A stretch of 64,000 bases of DNA from an uncultured Naasia sp. (GTDB lineage: Bacteria; Actinomycetota; Actinomycetes; Actinomycetales; Microbacteriaceae). Under the pieces are notes generated by a model. That model made no database searches, was not told the origin of the DNA, and was given only the letters and a program-made list of their open reading frames with translations. The position numbers were made by a program, and so were the translations under genes. Below are positions 6,766 to 15,479 of this stretch, in pieces (within the stretch, counting starts at the first letter, position 1; each line of letters begins with the position of its first letter). The DNA lies in the NCBI GenBank assembly GCA_913778905.1, contig CAJYYA010000011.1, positions 1 through 64,000 of the forward strand, in the 5' to 3' direction.

Positions 6766-9700
6766 GGAGTCTCAACCCGCGGGGGCCGGCGGTGAATCCG
6801 GCGACTTCCAGCGCACGGCCGACATCGGTTCCGAGTACGAACTCGCCGTCGACCTTCTCGATGCTCAAGCCCGCGACCGCGCCCGCACGCACGAGCTCGC
6901 CCAAGGCGGAGCTCGCCGCGGACAGGTCGGCCTCGTCCTCGGAGAAGGTCAGCATCGACTTGCCGCCCCGCTCGAGGTAGGCCGCGAGTGCGCCGTCGAT
7001 CAGCACGACGAGTCCGCCGGCTTTGCGGCCCGGGCGGTGCCCTTCGGTGGGCGGCCAGGGGAGAGCCGCGCCGTATGGGTTGGCCGGATCCGTCGCGGCG
7101 AGCACCACGACCTTCTTCGGCGGGCGGTCGTCGTCGCCGGGCCCCACTGCGAACGACCGGAGCCGATCGACAGCCCCCGAGGTCGCGAACTGGGCGGCGC
7201 CGAGTGACTCGATGAAGTAGCCGCGACGGGCCCGACCCCGCTCCTCGAAAGCGCTCAGTGTCTTGTAAGCGAGGGCGAAGCCACCCGGAATCCGCTCGCT
7301 CATGACCGACCCGCGGGTGACGACGCCGTAGCGGTCCAGCAGGATCTCCGCCGTTGCCGCGGCCCGCAGCGTGGCGTCCGACTCGGCGAGGGGGACGATC
7401 GACCAGCGACCGCCGACGAGCGGGGTGCCCGCACGGGACGGCATCGCGGCGCGCGGCATCGACCGGGACCGATAAGACCGGGTGCGAGACGGTTTGCGCG
7501 GCTGTTTGTGCGCGGTATGGCCGGACCCGACCAGGGCACGGAGGGGTGCGAAGGTGTCGTTGTTGACCAGACCGCCCCAGACGAGGTTCCACAGCGCGGC
7601 CTGCATCTGGGTGTCGTCGGTGCTGCCTACGGCATCGCTCAGCTGCCGAAAGAAGTAGGCGCCGCCACCGCCGAGCGACGCGAGGATCTCGCGTTCGAGC
7701 GGGGAGGTCTCGATCGCGTCGGGTTCGGGCAACGTGACCGCGATGGTGTCGGCGAGGTGCAGGCTGATCCAGCCGTCGTTGCCGGGAAGCGACCCGCCAC
7801 CACTCCAGAGGACCTCACCCGTCGAGGTGAGCTCGTCGAGCATGGAGGGCGAGTAATCCCGTACCCGGGACGGAAGGACGAGGCTCTCCCATGCGGACGC
7901 CGGGATGGGAACACCGCCGAGCTGATCGATGACGGCCGCGACACCGTCGACCCCGCGCAGCTTGCCGCCGACCTGTTGCCAAACCGGGAGGAAGCGCCCG
8001 AAGGTCGCCGTGTCGACCGGTTCGACCTCCCTGCGCAAGGCCGCCAGCGAGCGGCTTCGCAGGCGTCGCAGCACCTCGGAGTCGCACCACTCGGCACCGG
8101 AGCCACCGGGACGGAACTCGCCGTCCACCACACGTCGAGCACCGGCGAGCCGGCGGAGCGCATCCGTCGCGACCTGGACGCCCAACCCGAAGCGCTGCGC
8201 GGCAGCCGCCGCGGTGAACGGGCCGTGCGTGCGTGCGTATCGGCTGATGAGGTCGCCCAGCGGGTCCTCGACGGGCTCGACGAACGCAATGGGCGTGCCG
8301 ATCGGGAGCGGCACGCCGAGCGCGTCACGCAGTCGGCTGGCGTCCTCGATCGCGGCCCAGCGTTCGGATCCGGCGATGCTCACCCTGAGCGCCCGGCGAG
8401 CGTCGACGAGCCCGTCGAGGTAGGAGCGGGCTTCCGACGCCACCTCCGGAAGGAGTCGCTCAGCGACTTCATCCGACGAGAGCGGACCGAGGAGACGGAG
8501 GAGGTCGGCGACGCCCTCCAGATCCTTCGCCTTGCGGTCGGGTGCGAGGCGCTGCAGCTCGCTCTCGGTCTTGGCGATGACGTCGGGGTCGAGCAGCTCA
8601 CGCAGTTCGGTGCGTCCGAGCAGTTCGGAGAGCAACGACGAGTCGAGGGCGAGCGCCGCTGCCTTGCGCTCCGCGAGGGGCGAATCGCCCTCGTACATGA
8701 ACGCTCCGACGTAGCCGAACAGGATCGAGCTGGCGTAGGGCGAGGCGCTCTGCGTCGTGACCTCGACGATGCGGATACTCCGCTGGGAGATCTCGCTCAC
8801 CACCGAGGTGAGTGCGGGGAGGTCGTAGACGTCGCGCATGACTTCGCGGATCGTCTCGAGGATGATGGGGAAGCTCGGGTACTTCTTCGCGACGTCGAGC
8901 AGCTGAGACGCCCGCTGGCGCTGTTGCCAGAGCGGCGAACGGCGCGAGGGGTTGTAGCGCGGCAGCAGGAGTGCGCGAGCCGCGCACTCGCGGAAACGCG
9001 ACGCGAAGAGCGCGGACCCGCTGACTTCGTTGGTCACGATCTCGTCGATCTCGTCCGGGTCGAACACGAAGAGATCGGCGCCCGGCGCCTCCCCGTCGGT
9101 GTCCGGCAGACGCACGACGATGCCGTCGTCACTCGTGATGACGTTGCCGTCGATCCCGAACTGCTCCTGCACACGAGCAGCGACCGCGAGACCCCACGGG
9201 GCATGGACCTGCATCCCGAACGGGGAGTGCAGGACCACGCGCCAGTCGCCCAGCTCGTCGTGGAACCGCTCGACCACGAGGGTGCGGTCGGTGGGGACGG
9301 ATCCCGTGGCTTCGCGTTGCTCCGTGATGTAGCCGACGAGGTTGTTGGCGGCCCGCTCGTCGAGACCCAGCGAGATAGCGGATGAGGTGGCGTCCTCCAG
9401 CGTCTTGCCGCTGATGTCGCGCGTGAACGCGCCGATGGCCCGCCCCAGTTCGGCGGGGCGGCCGATGCCGTCGCCCCGCCAGAACGGGACGCGGCCCGGC
9501 TCGCCGAATGCGGGCGTGACGAGCACGCGGTCGTGCGTGATCTCCTGGATGCGCCAACTGGTGGTTCCGAGCGCGAAGACGTCGCCGACGCGGGACTCGT
9601 AGACCATCTCCTCGTCGAGCTCGCCGACACGGTTCGAGCCGCCGGCGTCGCCGACCATGAAGACACCGAAGAGCCCGCGGTCGGGGATGGTTCCCCCCGA

Positions 9701-11296
9701 GGTGACGGCGAGACGCTGGGCGCCGGGACGGCCCGTGAGAGTCCCGGCGTCGCGGTCCCAGACGAGACGAGGGCGCAGTTCGGCGAACTCGTCGGACGGG
9801 TATCGCCCCGCCAGAAGGTCGAGGGTGGCCTCGTAAGCCGAACGCGGTAGCGATGCGAAGGGAGCGCTGCGACGCACCAGATCGAACCACTCCTCGACGT
9901 CGAGCTCGTCCAGCGCACACGCGGCGACCGTCTGCTGAGCCAGGATGTCGAGTGGGTTGGACGGGACGGCGATCGCCTCGATCTCGCCGCGGACCATCCG
10001 CCCGGCCACCACGGCGCTGTGCACGAGGTCGGCGCGGTGCGTCGGGAACATCACGCCGCGCGAGACCTCGCCCACCTGGTGACCTGCGCGCCCGAGCCGC
10101 TGGAGACCGCTGGCAACGGACGGCGGCGCACTCACCTGGACGACGAGGTCGACGGCACCCATGTCGATGCCGAGTTCGAGGCTGGAGGTCGCGACCACGA
10201 CCCGCAGGCGTCCGCTCTTCAGATCGTCCTCGATCAGTGCGCGCTGCTCCTTGCTCACGGAGCCGTGGTGAGCGCGCGCCAAGAGGGGGTCGGCGCCGCG
10301 CGTCGAGCCGCCCTGCGCCGGGGCCTCGGCGGCGGAGGTGCCGACGGGCGCCAGTTCGAGTTCGAGGCGTTCCGCCCAGACCTCGTTCAGGCGTGCGGTC
10401 AGCCGCTCGGCCAGACGCCGGGAGTTGGAGAACACGATCGAGGAGCGGTGCGCGGTGACGAGGTCGACGATGGTCTCCTCGACATGGGGCCAGATGGATC
10501 CGCTGCGCGCCTCGGCCCCGTCCTCGCTGGGAGCTGCTCCGAGCTCGGCCATGTCTTCTACCGGGACGACCACCCGTAGATCGAAGCGTTTGCTCGTGCC
10601 CGGGGAGACGATGGTGACGGGAGACTGGCCGCCCAGGAAACGGGCTACCTCTTCCAACGGGCGGACGGTGGCCGAGAGTCCGATCCGCTGGGCGGGCTTC
10701 TCGAGCAGCGCGTCCAGGCGTTCCAGCGAAAGCGCCAGATGCGATCCACGCTTGGTCGAGGCGACCGCGTGCACCTCGTCGATGATCACGGTGTCGATGC
10801 CGGTCAGAGTCTCGCGCGCTGCCGACGTCAGCATCAGGTAGAGGGACTCGGGGGTCGTGATGAGGATGTCCGGCGGAGTCTTGAGCAGCGCACGACGGTC
10901 CGATGACGAGGTGTCGCCGGACCGGACGCCGACGGTGATCTCGCGGGGGTCGGATCCGAGCCGCTTCGCCGTCTGTGTGATCCCGACGAGGGGGCTGCGC
11001 AGATTCCGCTCCACGTCCACGCCGAGGGCTTTGAGCGGCGAGAGGTAGAGCACCCGGGTCCGAGGAATCTCGTCCTTCGGGTCGGGCGGGGGAGTCTGCA
11101 CGAGCCGATCGATAGCCCAGAGGAAGGCGGCGAGGGTCTTGCCGGAGCCGGTGGGCGCGACGACGAGAGCGTGTTGACCGCTCGAGATGGCCGACCATGC
11201 GCCGGCCTGCGCCTCGGTGGGCTCGGTGAACGCACCCGTGAACCACTCACGGGTCGCGTCGGAGAACCGTGCGAGGCGGTCGTCGGAGGTGTTCAC
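6758..11296 (-). CDS. lhr: Lhr-type superfamily 2 ATP-dependent helicase
   Basis: A 1512-residue large helicase-related protein. The N-terminal RecA-like domain has Walker A (VVAPTGSGKTLAAFLWAIDR, about residues 48-67), motif II (VIIDEVHAV) and motif III (GLSATVRPLEEVARFLGG); the second RecA domain has VVATSSLELGIDMGAVDLVV and GLQRLGRAGHQ. The Lhr winged-helix core follows, then the long C-terminal region typical of full-length bacterial Lhr (about 1,500 residues). Lhr is a 3'-5' DNA/RNA:DNA translocase linked to DNA repair. A GTG start at 11296 gives MNTSDDRLARFSDATREWF; no strong ribosome-binding site is seen. It lies upstream of and overlaps nei. Confidence 0.93.
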   Translation of the reverse strand: MNTSDDRLARFSDATREWFTGAFTEPTEAQAGAWSAISSGQHALVVAPTGSGKTLAAFLWAIDRLVQTPPPDPKDEIPRTRVLYLSPLKALGVDVERNLRSPLVGITQTAKRLGSDPREITVGVRSGDTSSSDRRALLKTPPDILITTPESLYLMLTSAARETLTGIDTVIIDEVHAVASTKRGSHLALSLERLDALLEKPAQRIGLSATVRPLEEVARFLGGQSPVTIVSPGTSKRFDLRVVVPVEDMAELGAAPSEDGAEARSGSIWPHVEETIVDLVTAHRSSIVFSNSRRLAERLTARLNEVWAERLELELAPVGTSAAEAPAQGGSTRGADPLLARAHHGSVSKEQRALIEDDLKSGRLRVVVATSSLELGIDMGAVDLVVQVSAPPSVASGLQRLGRAGHQVGEVSRGVMFPTHRADLVHSAVVAGRMVRGEIEAIAVPSNPLDILAQQTVAACALDELDVEEWFDLVRRSAPFASLPRSAYEATLDLLAGRYPSDEFAELRPRLVWDRDAGTLTGRPGAQRLAVTSGGTIPDRGLFGVFMVGDAGGSNRVGELDEEMVYESRVGDVFALGTTSWRIQEITHDRVLVTPAFGEPGRVPFWRGDGIGRPAELGRAIGAFTRDISGKTLEDATSSAISLGLDERAANNLVGYITEQREATGSVPTDRTLVVERFHDELGDWRVVLHSPFGMQVHAPWGLAVAARVQEQFGIDGNVITSDDGIVVRLPDTDGEAPGADLFVFDPDEIDEIVTNEVSGSALFASRFRECAARALLLPRYNPSRRSPLWQQRQRASQLLDVAKKYPSFPIILETIREVMRDVYDLPALTSVVSEISQRSIRIVEVTTQSASPYASSILFGYVGAFMYEGDSPLAERKAAALALDSSLLSELLGRTELRELLDPDVIAKTESELQRLAPDRKAKDLEGVADLLRLLGPLSSDEVAERLLPEVASEARSYLDGLVDARRALRVSIAGSERWAAIEDASRLRDALGVPLPIGTPIAFVEPVEDPLGDLISRYARTHGPFTAAAAAQRFGLGVQVATDALRRLAGARRVVDGEFRPGGSGAEWCDSEVLRRLRSRSLAALRREVEPVDTATFGRFLPVWQQVGGKLRGVDGVAAVIDQLGGVPIPASAWESLVLPSRVRDYSPSMLDELTSTGEVLWSGGGSLPGNDGWISLHLADTIAVTLPEPDAIETSPLEREILASLGGGGAYFFRQLSDAVGSTDDTQMQAALWNLVWGGLVNNDTFAPLRALVGSGHTAHKQPRKPSRTRSYRSRSMPRAAMPSRAGTPLVGGRWSIVPLAESDATLRAAATAEILLDRYGVVTRGSVMSERIPGGFALAYKTLSAFEERGRARRGYFIESLGAAQFATSGAVDRLRSFAVGPGDDDRPPKKVVVLAATDPANPYGAALPWPPTEGHRPGRKAGGLVVLIDGALAAYLERGGKSMLTFSEDEADLSAASSALGELVRAGAVAGLSIEKVDGEFVLGTDVGRALEVAGFTAGPRGLRLRA

Positions 11297-11359
11297 GGGT
11301 GCATCTTCGTACAGACCTCCGACATCGAGCCGGGAATCGGTCGGAGAACGGTGGCGGAC

Positions 11360-12004
11360 TCAGCTGTAGTGACGCCGCATGAAACCGACGATGTCGGCGA
11401 GCTCGGTCTGCGAAACCGCGTGGGGGAGGTCCTCGTACACCCGTCGATCGAGGGTGCTGTGACGGGGCAGCCACTCGTCCGTGTGGGCGACCGCCGCAGG
11501 TGGGATGACGTAGTCGGCCGTGCCGCGTCCCCAGAACACCGGCGGCCGCAGCTCCTGCAGGCGCGCATCGCCGGGAGCGTCGCCGTCCGTGACGTAGCCC
11601 GCGATCTGCACGACGAAGTCGAAGCGATCCGGAGCATGCCGCAGGGTTTGGAGGGCCACGGCCGCCCCCTGAGAGAACCCCATCAGGGCGACGCTGCTGG
11701 GCTGCGGATCCAGCGAGTCCAGCCAGCGCAGGATCGCCACGGCTGCGTCGTCGACGTCTTCGCTCCTCGGGCGGCCCGGAGTGTCAAGCGGGTACCAGGA
11801 CCAGCCGGGACCGTGCGGATCGAACGCGCGCAGCGAGGCGATCACCGGTGTGAGCGGCAGAGCCGGCGACATGGAGAAGAGGTCGCTCTCGTTCGATCCG
11901 ACTCCGTGCAGGAGGACCAGGAGAGGACGCTCAGCGAGCTCCTCCCGTTTGGCCGACCAGATGATGGCGCGCTCGTCGAGAGTGAGGTTTCGCTCGTGGC
12001 TCAT
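11360..12004 (-). CDS. alpha/beta hydrolase, phospholipase/carboxylesterase type
   Basis: A 214-residue cytoplasmic serine hydrolase. The oxyanion region is LLVLLHGVGSNESDLF (about residues 28-43), the nucleophile elbow is GFSQG (in SVALMGFSQGAAVALQTL), the acid is probably in the GTADYVIP segment and the catalytic His in YEDLPHAVS near the C-terminus. This matches the short carboxylesterase/thioesterase family often named YpfH/Abhydrolase_2; the substrate cannot be inferred. It is divergent from the DUF4916 gene, 56 bp away, and lies 63 bp upstream of lhr on the same strand. Confidence 0.82.
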   Translation of the reverse strand: MSHERNLTLDERAIIWSAKREELAERPLLVLLHGVGSNESDLFSMSPALPLTPVIASLRAFDPHGPGWSWYPLDTPGRPRSEDVDDAAVAILRWLDSLDPQPSSVALMGFSQGAAVALQTLRHAPDRFDFVVQIAGYVTDGDAPGDARLQELRPPVFWGRGTADYVIPPAAVAHTDEWLPRHSTLDRRVYEDLPHAVSQTELADIVGFMRRHYS

Positions 12005-12060
12005 TCTCTCATCTTCTCCCTCGCGTCCGTGTCCACGGTGTGTGAGGGCAGAATGGGCGC

Positions 12061-12609
12061 ATGAGCTTCGTCGGCACGGGCACGCCCGATCCCAATCCCG
12101 GATGGCTGAGCGAAGAGGAGCTGAGCGACATCCGTCGTCGCCTTCCTCTGCTCTACGTCGAGGCGGTCCCCGTGCGGGTCGACGGGATGGGTCAGGTCAC
12201 CGAGGTCGGCGTACTGCTGCGCGTGGGCGCATCGGGCAGCATCACGCGCACCGTCGTCTCGGGTCGCGTCATGTACGGCGAGACCATTCGCGATGCCCTG
12301 TTCCGCCACCTGGAGAAGGACCTGGGGCCGATGGCCTTCCCGCAGCTGCCGATGAGCCCGGCACCCTTCTCGGTGACCGAGTACTTCCCGACCCCCAGCA
12401 TCACCGCCTTCACCGACGAGCGCCAGCACGCCGTGGCTCTCGCTTACGTGGTGCCGGTGACCGGCACGTGTGATCCTCGCCAGGACGCGCTCGAGCTGAC
12501 CTGGATGTCGCCCGCCGAGGCTGCGAGTCCCGGTGTCAGCGCTGAGATGGAGGGTGGCCGCGGTGCTCTGCTGCGAGCGGCCCTCGCCTCCGTCGGCCGC
12601 CTGCCCTGA
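12061..12609 (+). CDS. DUF4916 / Nudix-like protein with degenerate Nudix box
   Basis: A 182-residue protein with a Nudix-fold pattern. The box region (about residues 69-90) reads GRVMYGETIRDALFRHLEKD and then LG: the leading G-X5-E is kept, but the REUXEE core is RHLEKD, so metal-binding glutamates are partly replaced. Such DUF4916 proteins are common in Microbacteriaceae and their activity is unknown; a non-canonical or non-catalytic role is possible. The ATG follows a CAGAAT hexamer by 6 bp, a spacing compatible with a leaderless transcript. It converges on the DEAD-box helicase gene, with a dispersed repeat in between. Confidence 0.75.
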   Translation: MSFVGTGTPDPNPGWLSEEELSDIRRRLPLLYVEAVPVRVDGMGQVTEVGVLLRVGASGSITRTVVSGRVMYGETIRDALFRHLEKDLGPMAFPQLPMSPAPFSVTEYFPTPSITAFTDERQHAVALAYVVPVTGTCDPRQDALELTWMSPAEAASPGVSAEMEGGRGALLRAALASVGRLP

Positions 12610-12674
12610 CCTGCCGCCTGCGCCGGCCGGCTCCGGCTCTGACGCATCGCGGCTGCTCTGACGGAGCCCTGCTC

Positions 12675-12823
12675 TTAACGAATGCAGGAGTTGCGAGCGA
12701 AATGCAGGATCCAGCAGCCCGCGTCATGACGTGATGCCCGGAATGCCGGGCTTCGTCCGACGCTGATCCTGCATTCGATCGCTCAAATCCTGCATTCGTT
12801 TTTCCGACTCCTGCATATGTTCA
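12675..12823. repeat. TGCAGGA-module palindromic element, copy A
   Basis: An intergenic element between converging genes. The left arm carries ATGCAGGA at 12682 and 12702 (20-bp step); the right arm carries the inverse TCCTGCAT at 12767, 12788 and 12809 (exact 21-bp steps). Terminal arms 12675-12690 and 12808-12823 pair at 13 of 16 positions. Related copies are at 16565-16695 and 33657-33804, and a variant at 24641-24728. The middle holds another small hairpin (GCCCGGAATGCCGGGC, 12736-12751). Confidence 0.85.
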
Positions 12824-12846
12824 GTCAGCGGGGCCGCGGAACGTGA

Positions 12847-12879
12847 GAGGCCCCGCCGGATCGGATCCGGCGGGGCCTC
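12847..12879. terminator. strong hairpin terminator downstream of the DEAD-box helicase gene
   Basis: A 13-bp perfect stem (GAGGCCCCGCCGG with its complement) closes a 7-nt loop. It sits 19 bp beyond the helicase stop codon (minus strand) and could also stop plus-strand transcripts. There is no long T run, as is usual in high-GC actinobacteria. Confidence 0.75.
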
Positions 12880-12897
12880 CCACATGAGTGGGCTGGG

Positions 12898-14547
12898 TCA
12901 GCGACCGCGGCGCTGGCCACCGCCATTGGAGCGGACGACCGATCCCACGGTGAGCTTGGTCGGGGCGCCGCCGCCGCTGGATGCGCGACGCGAACCGGCG
13001 CGGGCCGCAGGAGCGGACGCCGTGCGAGCCGGTGCCTGCTCGCGGCGCTGGGCGGGAGCGCCGGAACGGTCGTTGCGGCCCTCGCCCGAACGCACGCTGT
13101 CGCGTGAGTCGCTGCGACCGGCACCGCCGTTGCCGCGACCGCCGCCGCGACGAGCGCCGCCACGCGAGGACGAGCCCTCGGGGGACTCGCCGCGAGGGGC
13201 GCCGCCGCGCGAGGAGCGCCCGCCATCACGACGGGAGTCGCCGCGCGAGTCGTCGGATCCGCCTGCTCGCGCCGCGCGCTTGCGCTGGGCGTTGGCGCCC
13301 TGGCTGGTGCCCCCGCCGCGCTGCTGCTCGACCTTCGGTGCGGGCTTCACATAAGCAGCCTCCTCGCCGACGAGCGCCAGAACCTCGGGGGACGACGTGG
13401 TCACCTGCACCGGCGTGACCTCGATGGCAGCCTTGCGCAGCAGGGACGCGACGTCCTTGCGCTCGCCGGGCAACGAGATGGTGACGACGTCACCCTCCGA
13501 GCCGGCGCGAGCGGTGCGGCCCGAGCGGTGCAGGTAGGCCTTGTGCTCGGTCGGCGGGTCGACGTGGATGACGAGCTCGATGTCGTCGACGTGCACGCCA
13601 CGGGCCGCCACGTCGGTCGCCACGAGCACGCGGACGCTACCGTCGCTGAACGCGGCGAGGTTGCGGTCGCGCTGCGGCTGCGACAGGTTGCCCTGCAGAT
13701 CGACGGCGGGGATGCCCGCGGCGGTCAGTGCTGCGGCGAGCTTTTTGGCGTGGTGCTTGGTGCGCATGAACAGCACGCGGCGGCCGGTGCCGGACGCGAG
13801 CTTCTGCACGATGGCCTTCTTGGCGTCGGTTCCGCTGACCTCGAACACGTGGTGGGTCATCGCGGCGACGGGGGAGTTGGCCTCGTCGACCGAGTGCATC
13901 CGCGGGTTGTGCAGGAAGCGCGACACGAGCTTGTCCACGCCGTTGTCGAGCGTGGCGGAGAAGAGGAGGCGCTGGCCGTGCTCGGGGGTCGCGGCGAGGA
14001 TGCGCGTGACCGAGGGCAGGAAGCCCAGGTCGGCCATGTGGTCGGCCTCGTCGATCACGGTGATCTCGACGCCGTCGAGGGTGATGAAGCGCTGCTTCAT
14101 CAGGTCCTCGAGGCGGCCCGGGCAGGCCACGACGATGTCGACGCCGGCCTTGAGCGCGGCGACCTGACGGCTCTGGTTGACGCCGCCGAAGATCGTGGTG
14201 GTGACGAGGTTGTACTTGCGGGCCAAGGGCTCGATGACCGCGGCGATCTGGGTGGCCAGCTCGCGGGTCGGGGCCAACACGAGCGCCAGCGGGCGGCCCG
14301 AGCGGCGGGCGCCACCGGCGAGCGAACCGCCGAGGCGGGCGACGAGAGGCAGCGAGAAGGCGAGGGTCTTGCCGGATCCCGTGCGGCCGCGGCCGAGGAC
14401 GTCCTTGCCGGACAGGGTGTCGGGCAGGGTGTCGACCTGGATCGGGAAGGGTGAGGCGATTCCCTGAGAGGTCAGCTCGGCGACCAGGGGAGCGGGGACG
14501 CCGAGGGAGGCGAAAGTGGACGTGGTGGTGCTGTCGGTTGCAGTCAT
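12898..14547 (-). CDS. DEAD-box RNA helicase with basic RG/S-rich tail
   Basis: A 549-residue ATP-dependent RNA helicase. Motifs in order: Q motif (GIASPFPIQVDTLP), motif I (GRGRTGSGKT), PTRELA, motif II (VIDEADHM), motif III (LFSATL), and in the second domain VLVATDVAARGVHV and HRSGRTARAG. After about residue 400 the protein becomes a low-complexity basic tail rich in Arg, Gly and Ser (for example RGGARRGGGRGNGG), a common RNA-binding extension. ATG 14545-14547 gives MTATDSTTTSTFASLG, fitting the family N-terminus. The 5' leader is long (about 215 nt from a TAGGCT hexamer at 14761-14766), as in cold-inducible helicases. Likely acts in ribosome assembly or mRNA turnover. Confidence 0.9.
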   Translation of the reverse strand: MTATDSTTTSTFASLGVPAPLVAELTSQGIASPFPIQVDTLPDTLSGKDVLGRGRTGSGKTLAFSLPLVARLGGSLAGGARRSGRPLALVLAPTRELATQIAAVIEPLARKYNLVTTTIFGGVNQSRQVAALKAGVDIVVACPGRLEDLMKQRFITLDGVEITVIDEADHMADLGFLPSVTRILAATPEHGQRLLFSATLDNGVDKLVSRFLHNPRMHSVDEANSPVAAMTHHVFEVSGTDAKKAIVQKLASGTGRRVLFMRTKHHAKKLAAALTAAGIPAVDLQGNLSQPQRDRNLAAFSDGSVRVLVATDVAARGVHVDDIELVIHVDPPTEHKAYLHRSGRTARAGSEGDVVTISLPGERKDVASLLRKAAIEVTPVQVTTSSPEVLALVGEEAAYVKPAPKVEQQRGGGTSQGANAQRKRAARAGGSDDSRGDSRRDGGRSSRGGAPRGESPEGSSSRGGARRGGGRGNGGAGRSDSRDSVRSGEGRNDRSGAPAQRREQAPARTASAPAARAGSRRASSGGGAPTKLTVGSVVRSNGGGQRRGR

Positions 14548-14858
14548 GCGGGAGAAATGAACTCTCTGGAAAGGCCGCGCGGTGTGGCGGTCCGCGTCGA
14601 TCGCGGATGCCGGGCGGCAGTGAGGCGAGCGCACCGGTCGGTGCAGTCGTTCGCCTTCGGAAGGTGTCGCCCTGAAGGCCCCGAACCGGTGACGGCGAGG
14701 CGGGAAAAGAGGGACGGAATCGTCAGACGCAGCGCAGTCGACGTGACGCGCAGTGGGTCCAGCCTAGCGGACGCCCCCGCCACGGGCCAGGGCGGCCTCC
14801 TCCTCACTTCGACGGGCCCGAGTGCAGTCGGTTCCCGCCAGTCAGCGGATGGGACGGG
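14548..14858 (-). promoter_or_regulatory. long leader and promoter region of the DEAD-box helicase gene
   Basis: This 311-bp gap lies between the DUF1684 stop and the helicase start, both on the minus strand. A TAGGCT -10-like hexamer is present on the minus strand (14761-14766), implying a 5' untranslated leader of about 200 nt. No gene or repeat was recognised here. The leader has no obvious Shine-Dalgarno site next to the ATG; a purine stretch (AGAGAG) lies about 18 nt upstream. Transcription start is inferred, not shown. Confidence 0.4.
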
Positions 14859-15479
14859 TCAGTAGAGCTCGCCGACGGGGATGGGGACCCGGACCGTGTT
14901 GCCCGGCTGGGCGAGCGGGCACGCCCACGCGGGGTCGTACGCGCATGACGGGTTGTAGGCGAAGTTGAAGTCGAGCACGAGGCGAGGCGGCTCGCCGTCC
15001 GCCCCGGATGTCGCCCCCAGGTGCGCGCCCTTCACGGTGTCGACCAGATAGCGGCCACCGCCGTAGGTCCCGCCGGGACGGCCCGCGAGGGAGTCCTTGA
15101 CCGGGATGAAGACGCCTCCGCCGTAGGACGCGAGGCGCCACACGTCGAGCGAGCCGACCTCGGGAACTTCGACGCGTCCGATCCTCTCGAAGGGCACGAT
15201 CCCGTCGGTCCCGGTCTCGACCTCCATGCGGTGCGCATCGGCCGGGAGGAGTTCGAGCTCGAAGCGCCATGCCGGGTCGTAGTCGGCGACCTTGAGACCG
15301 TCGAAGCCGGGCCGATCCTCCGGCAGGAGGGGAGTGGCGGGGTGCGTGGCGAACAGGGCGTCACGCGTCGTCCGCCACAGAGCGTGGCCTTCTGCGGGCG
15401 GCAGTTCGCGGACGGCGGCGTAGAGCCCGAAGACCCGGGCGCGCCAGTCCGCGGTCTGCAGAGCGGTCGACGCGCTCAT
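14859..15479 (-). CDS. DUF1684 domain protein
   Basis: A 206-residue protein of the DUF1684 family, function unknown. It shows the usual pattern: N-terminal HALWRTTRDALFATHPATPL, then DYDPAWRFELELLP, the glycine-rich core GGGVFIPVKDSLAG and GGGRYLVDTVKGA, and the C-terminal signature DFNFAYNPSCAYDPAWACPL. There is no signal peptide. The ATG at 15477-15479 overlaps the stop of the upstream SRPBCC gene in an ATGA, so the two are translationally coupled. Confidence 0.82.
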   Translation of the reverse strand: MSASTALQTADWRARVFGLYAAVRELPPAEGHALWRTTRDALFATHPATPLLPEDRPGFDGLKVADYDPAWRFELELLPADAHRMEVETGTDGIVPFERIGRVEVPEVGSLDVWRLASYGGGVFIPVKDSLAGRPGGTYGGGRYLVDTVKGAHLGATSGADGEPPRLVLDFNFAYNPSCAYDPAWACPLAQPGNTVRVPIPVGELY

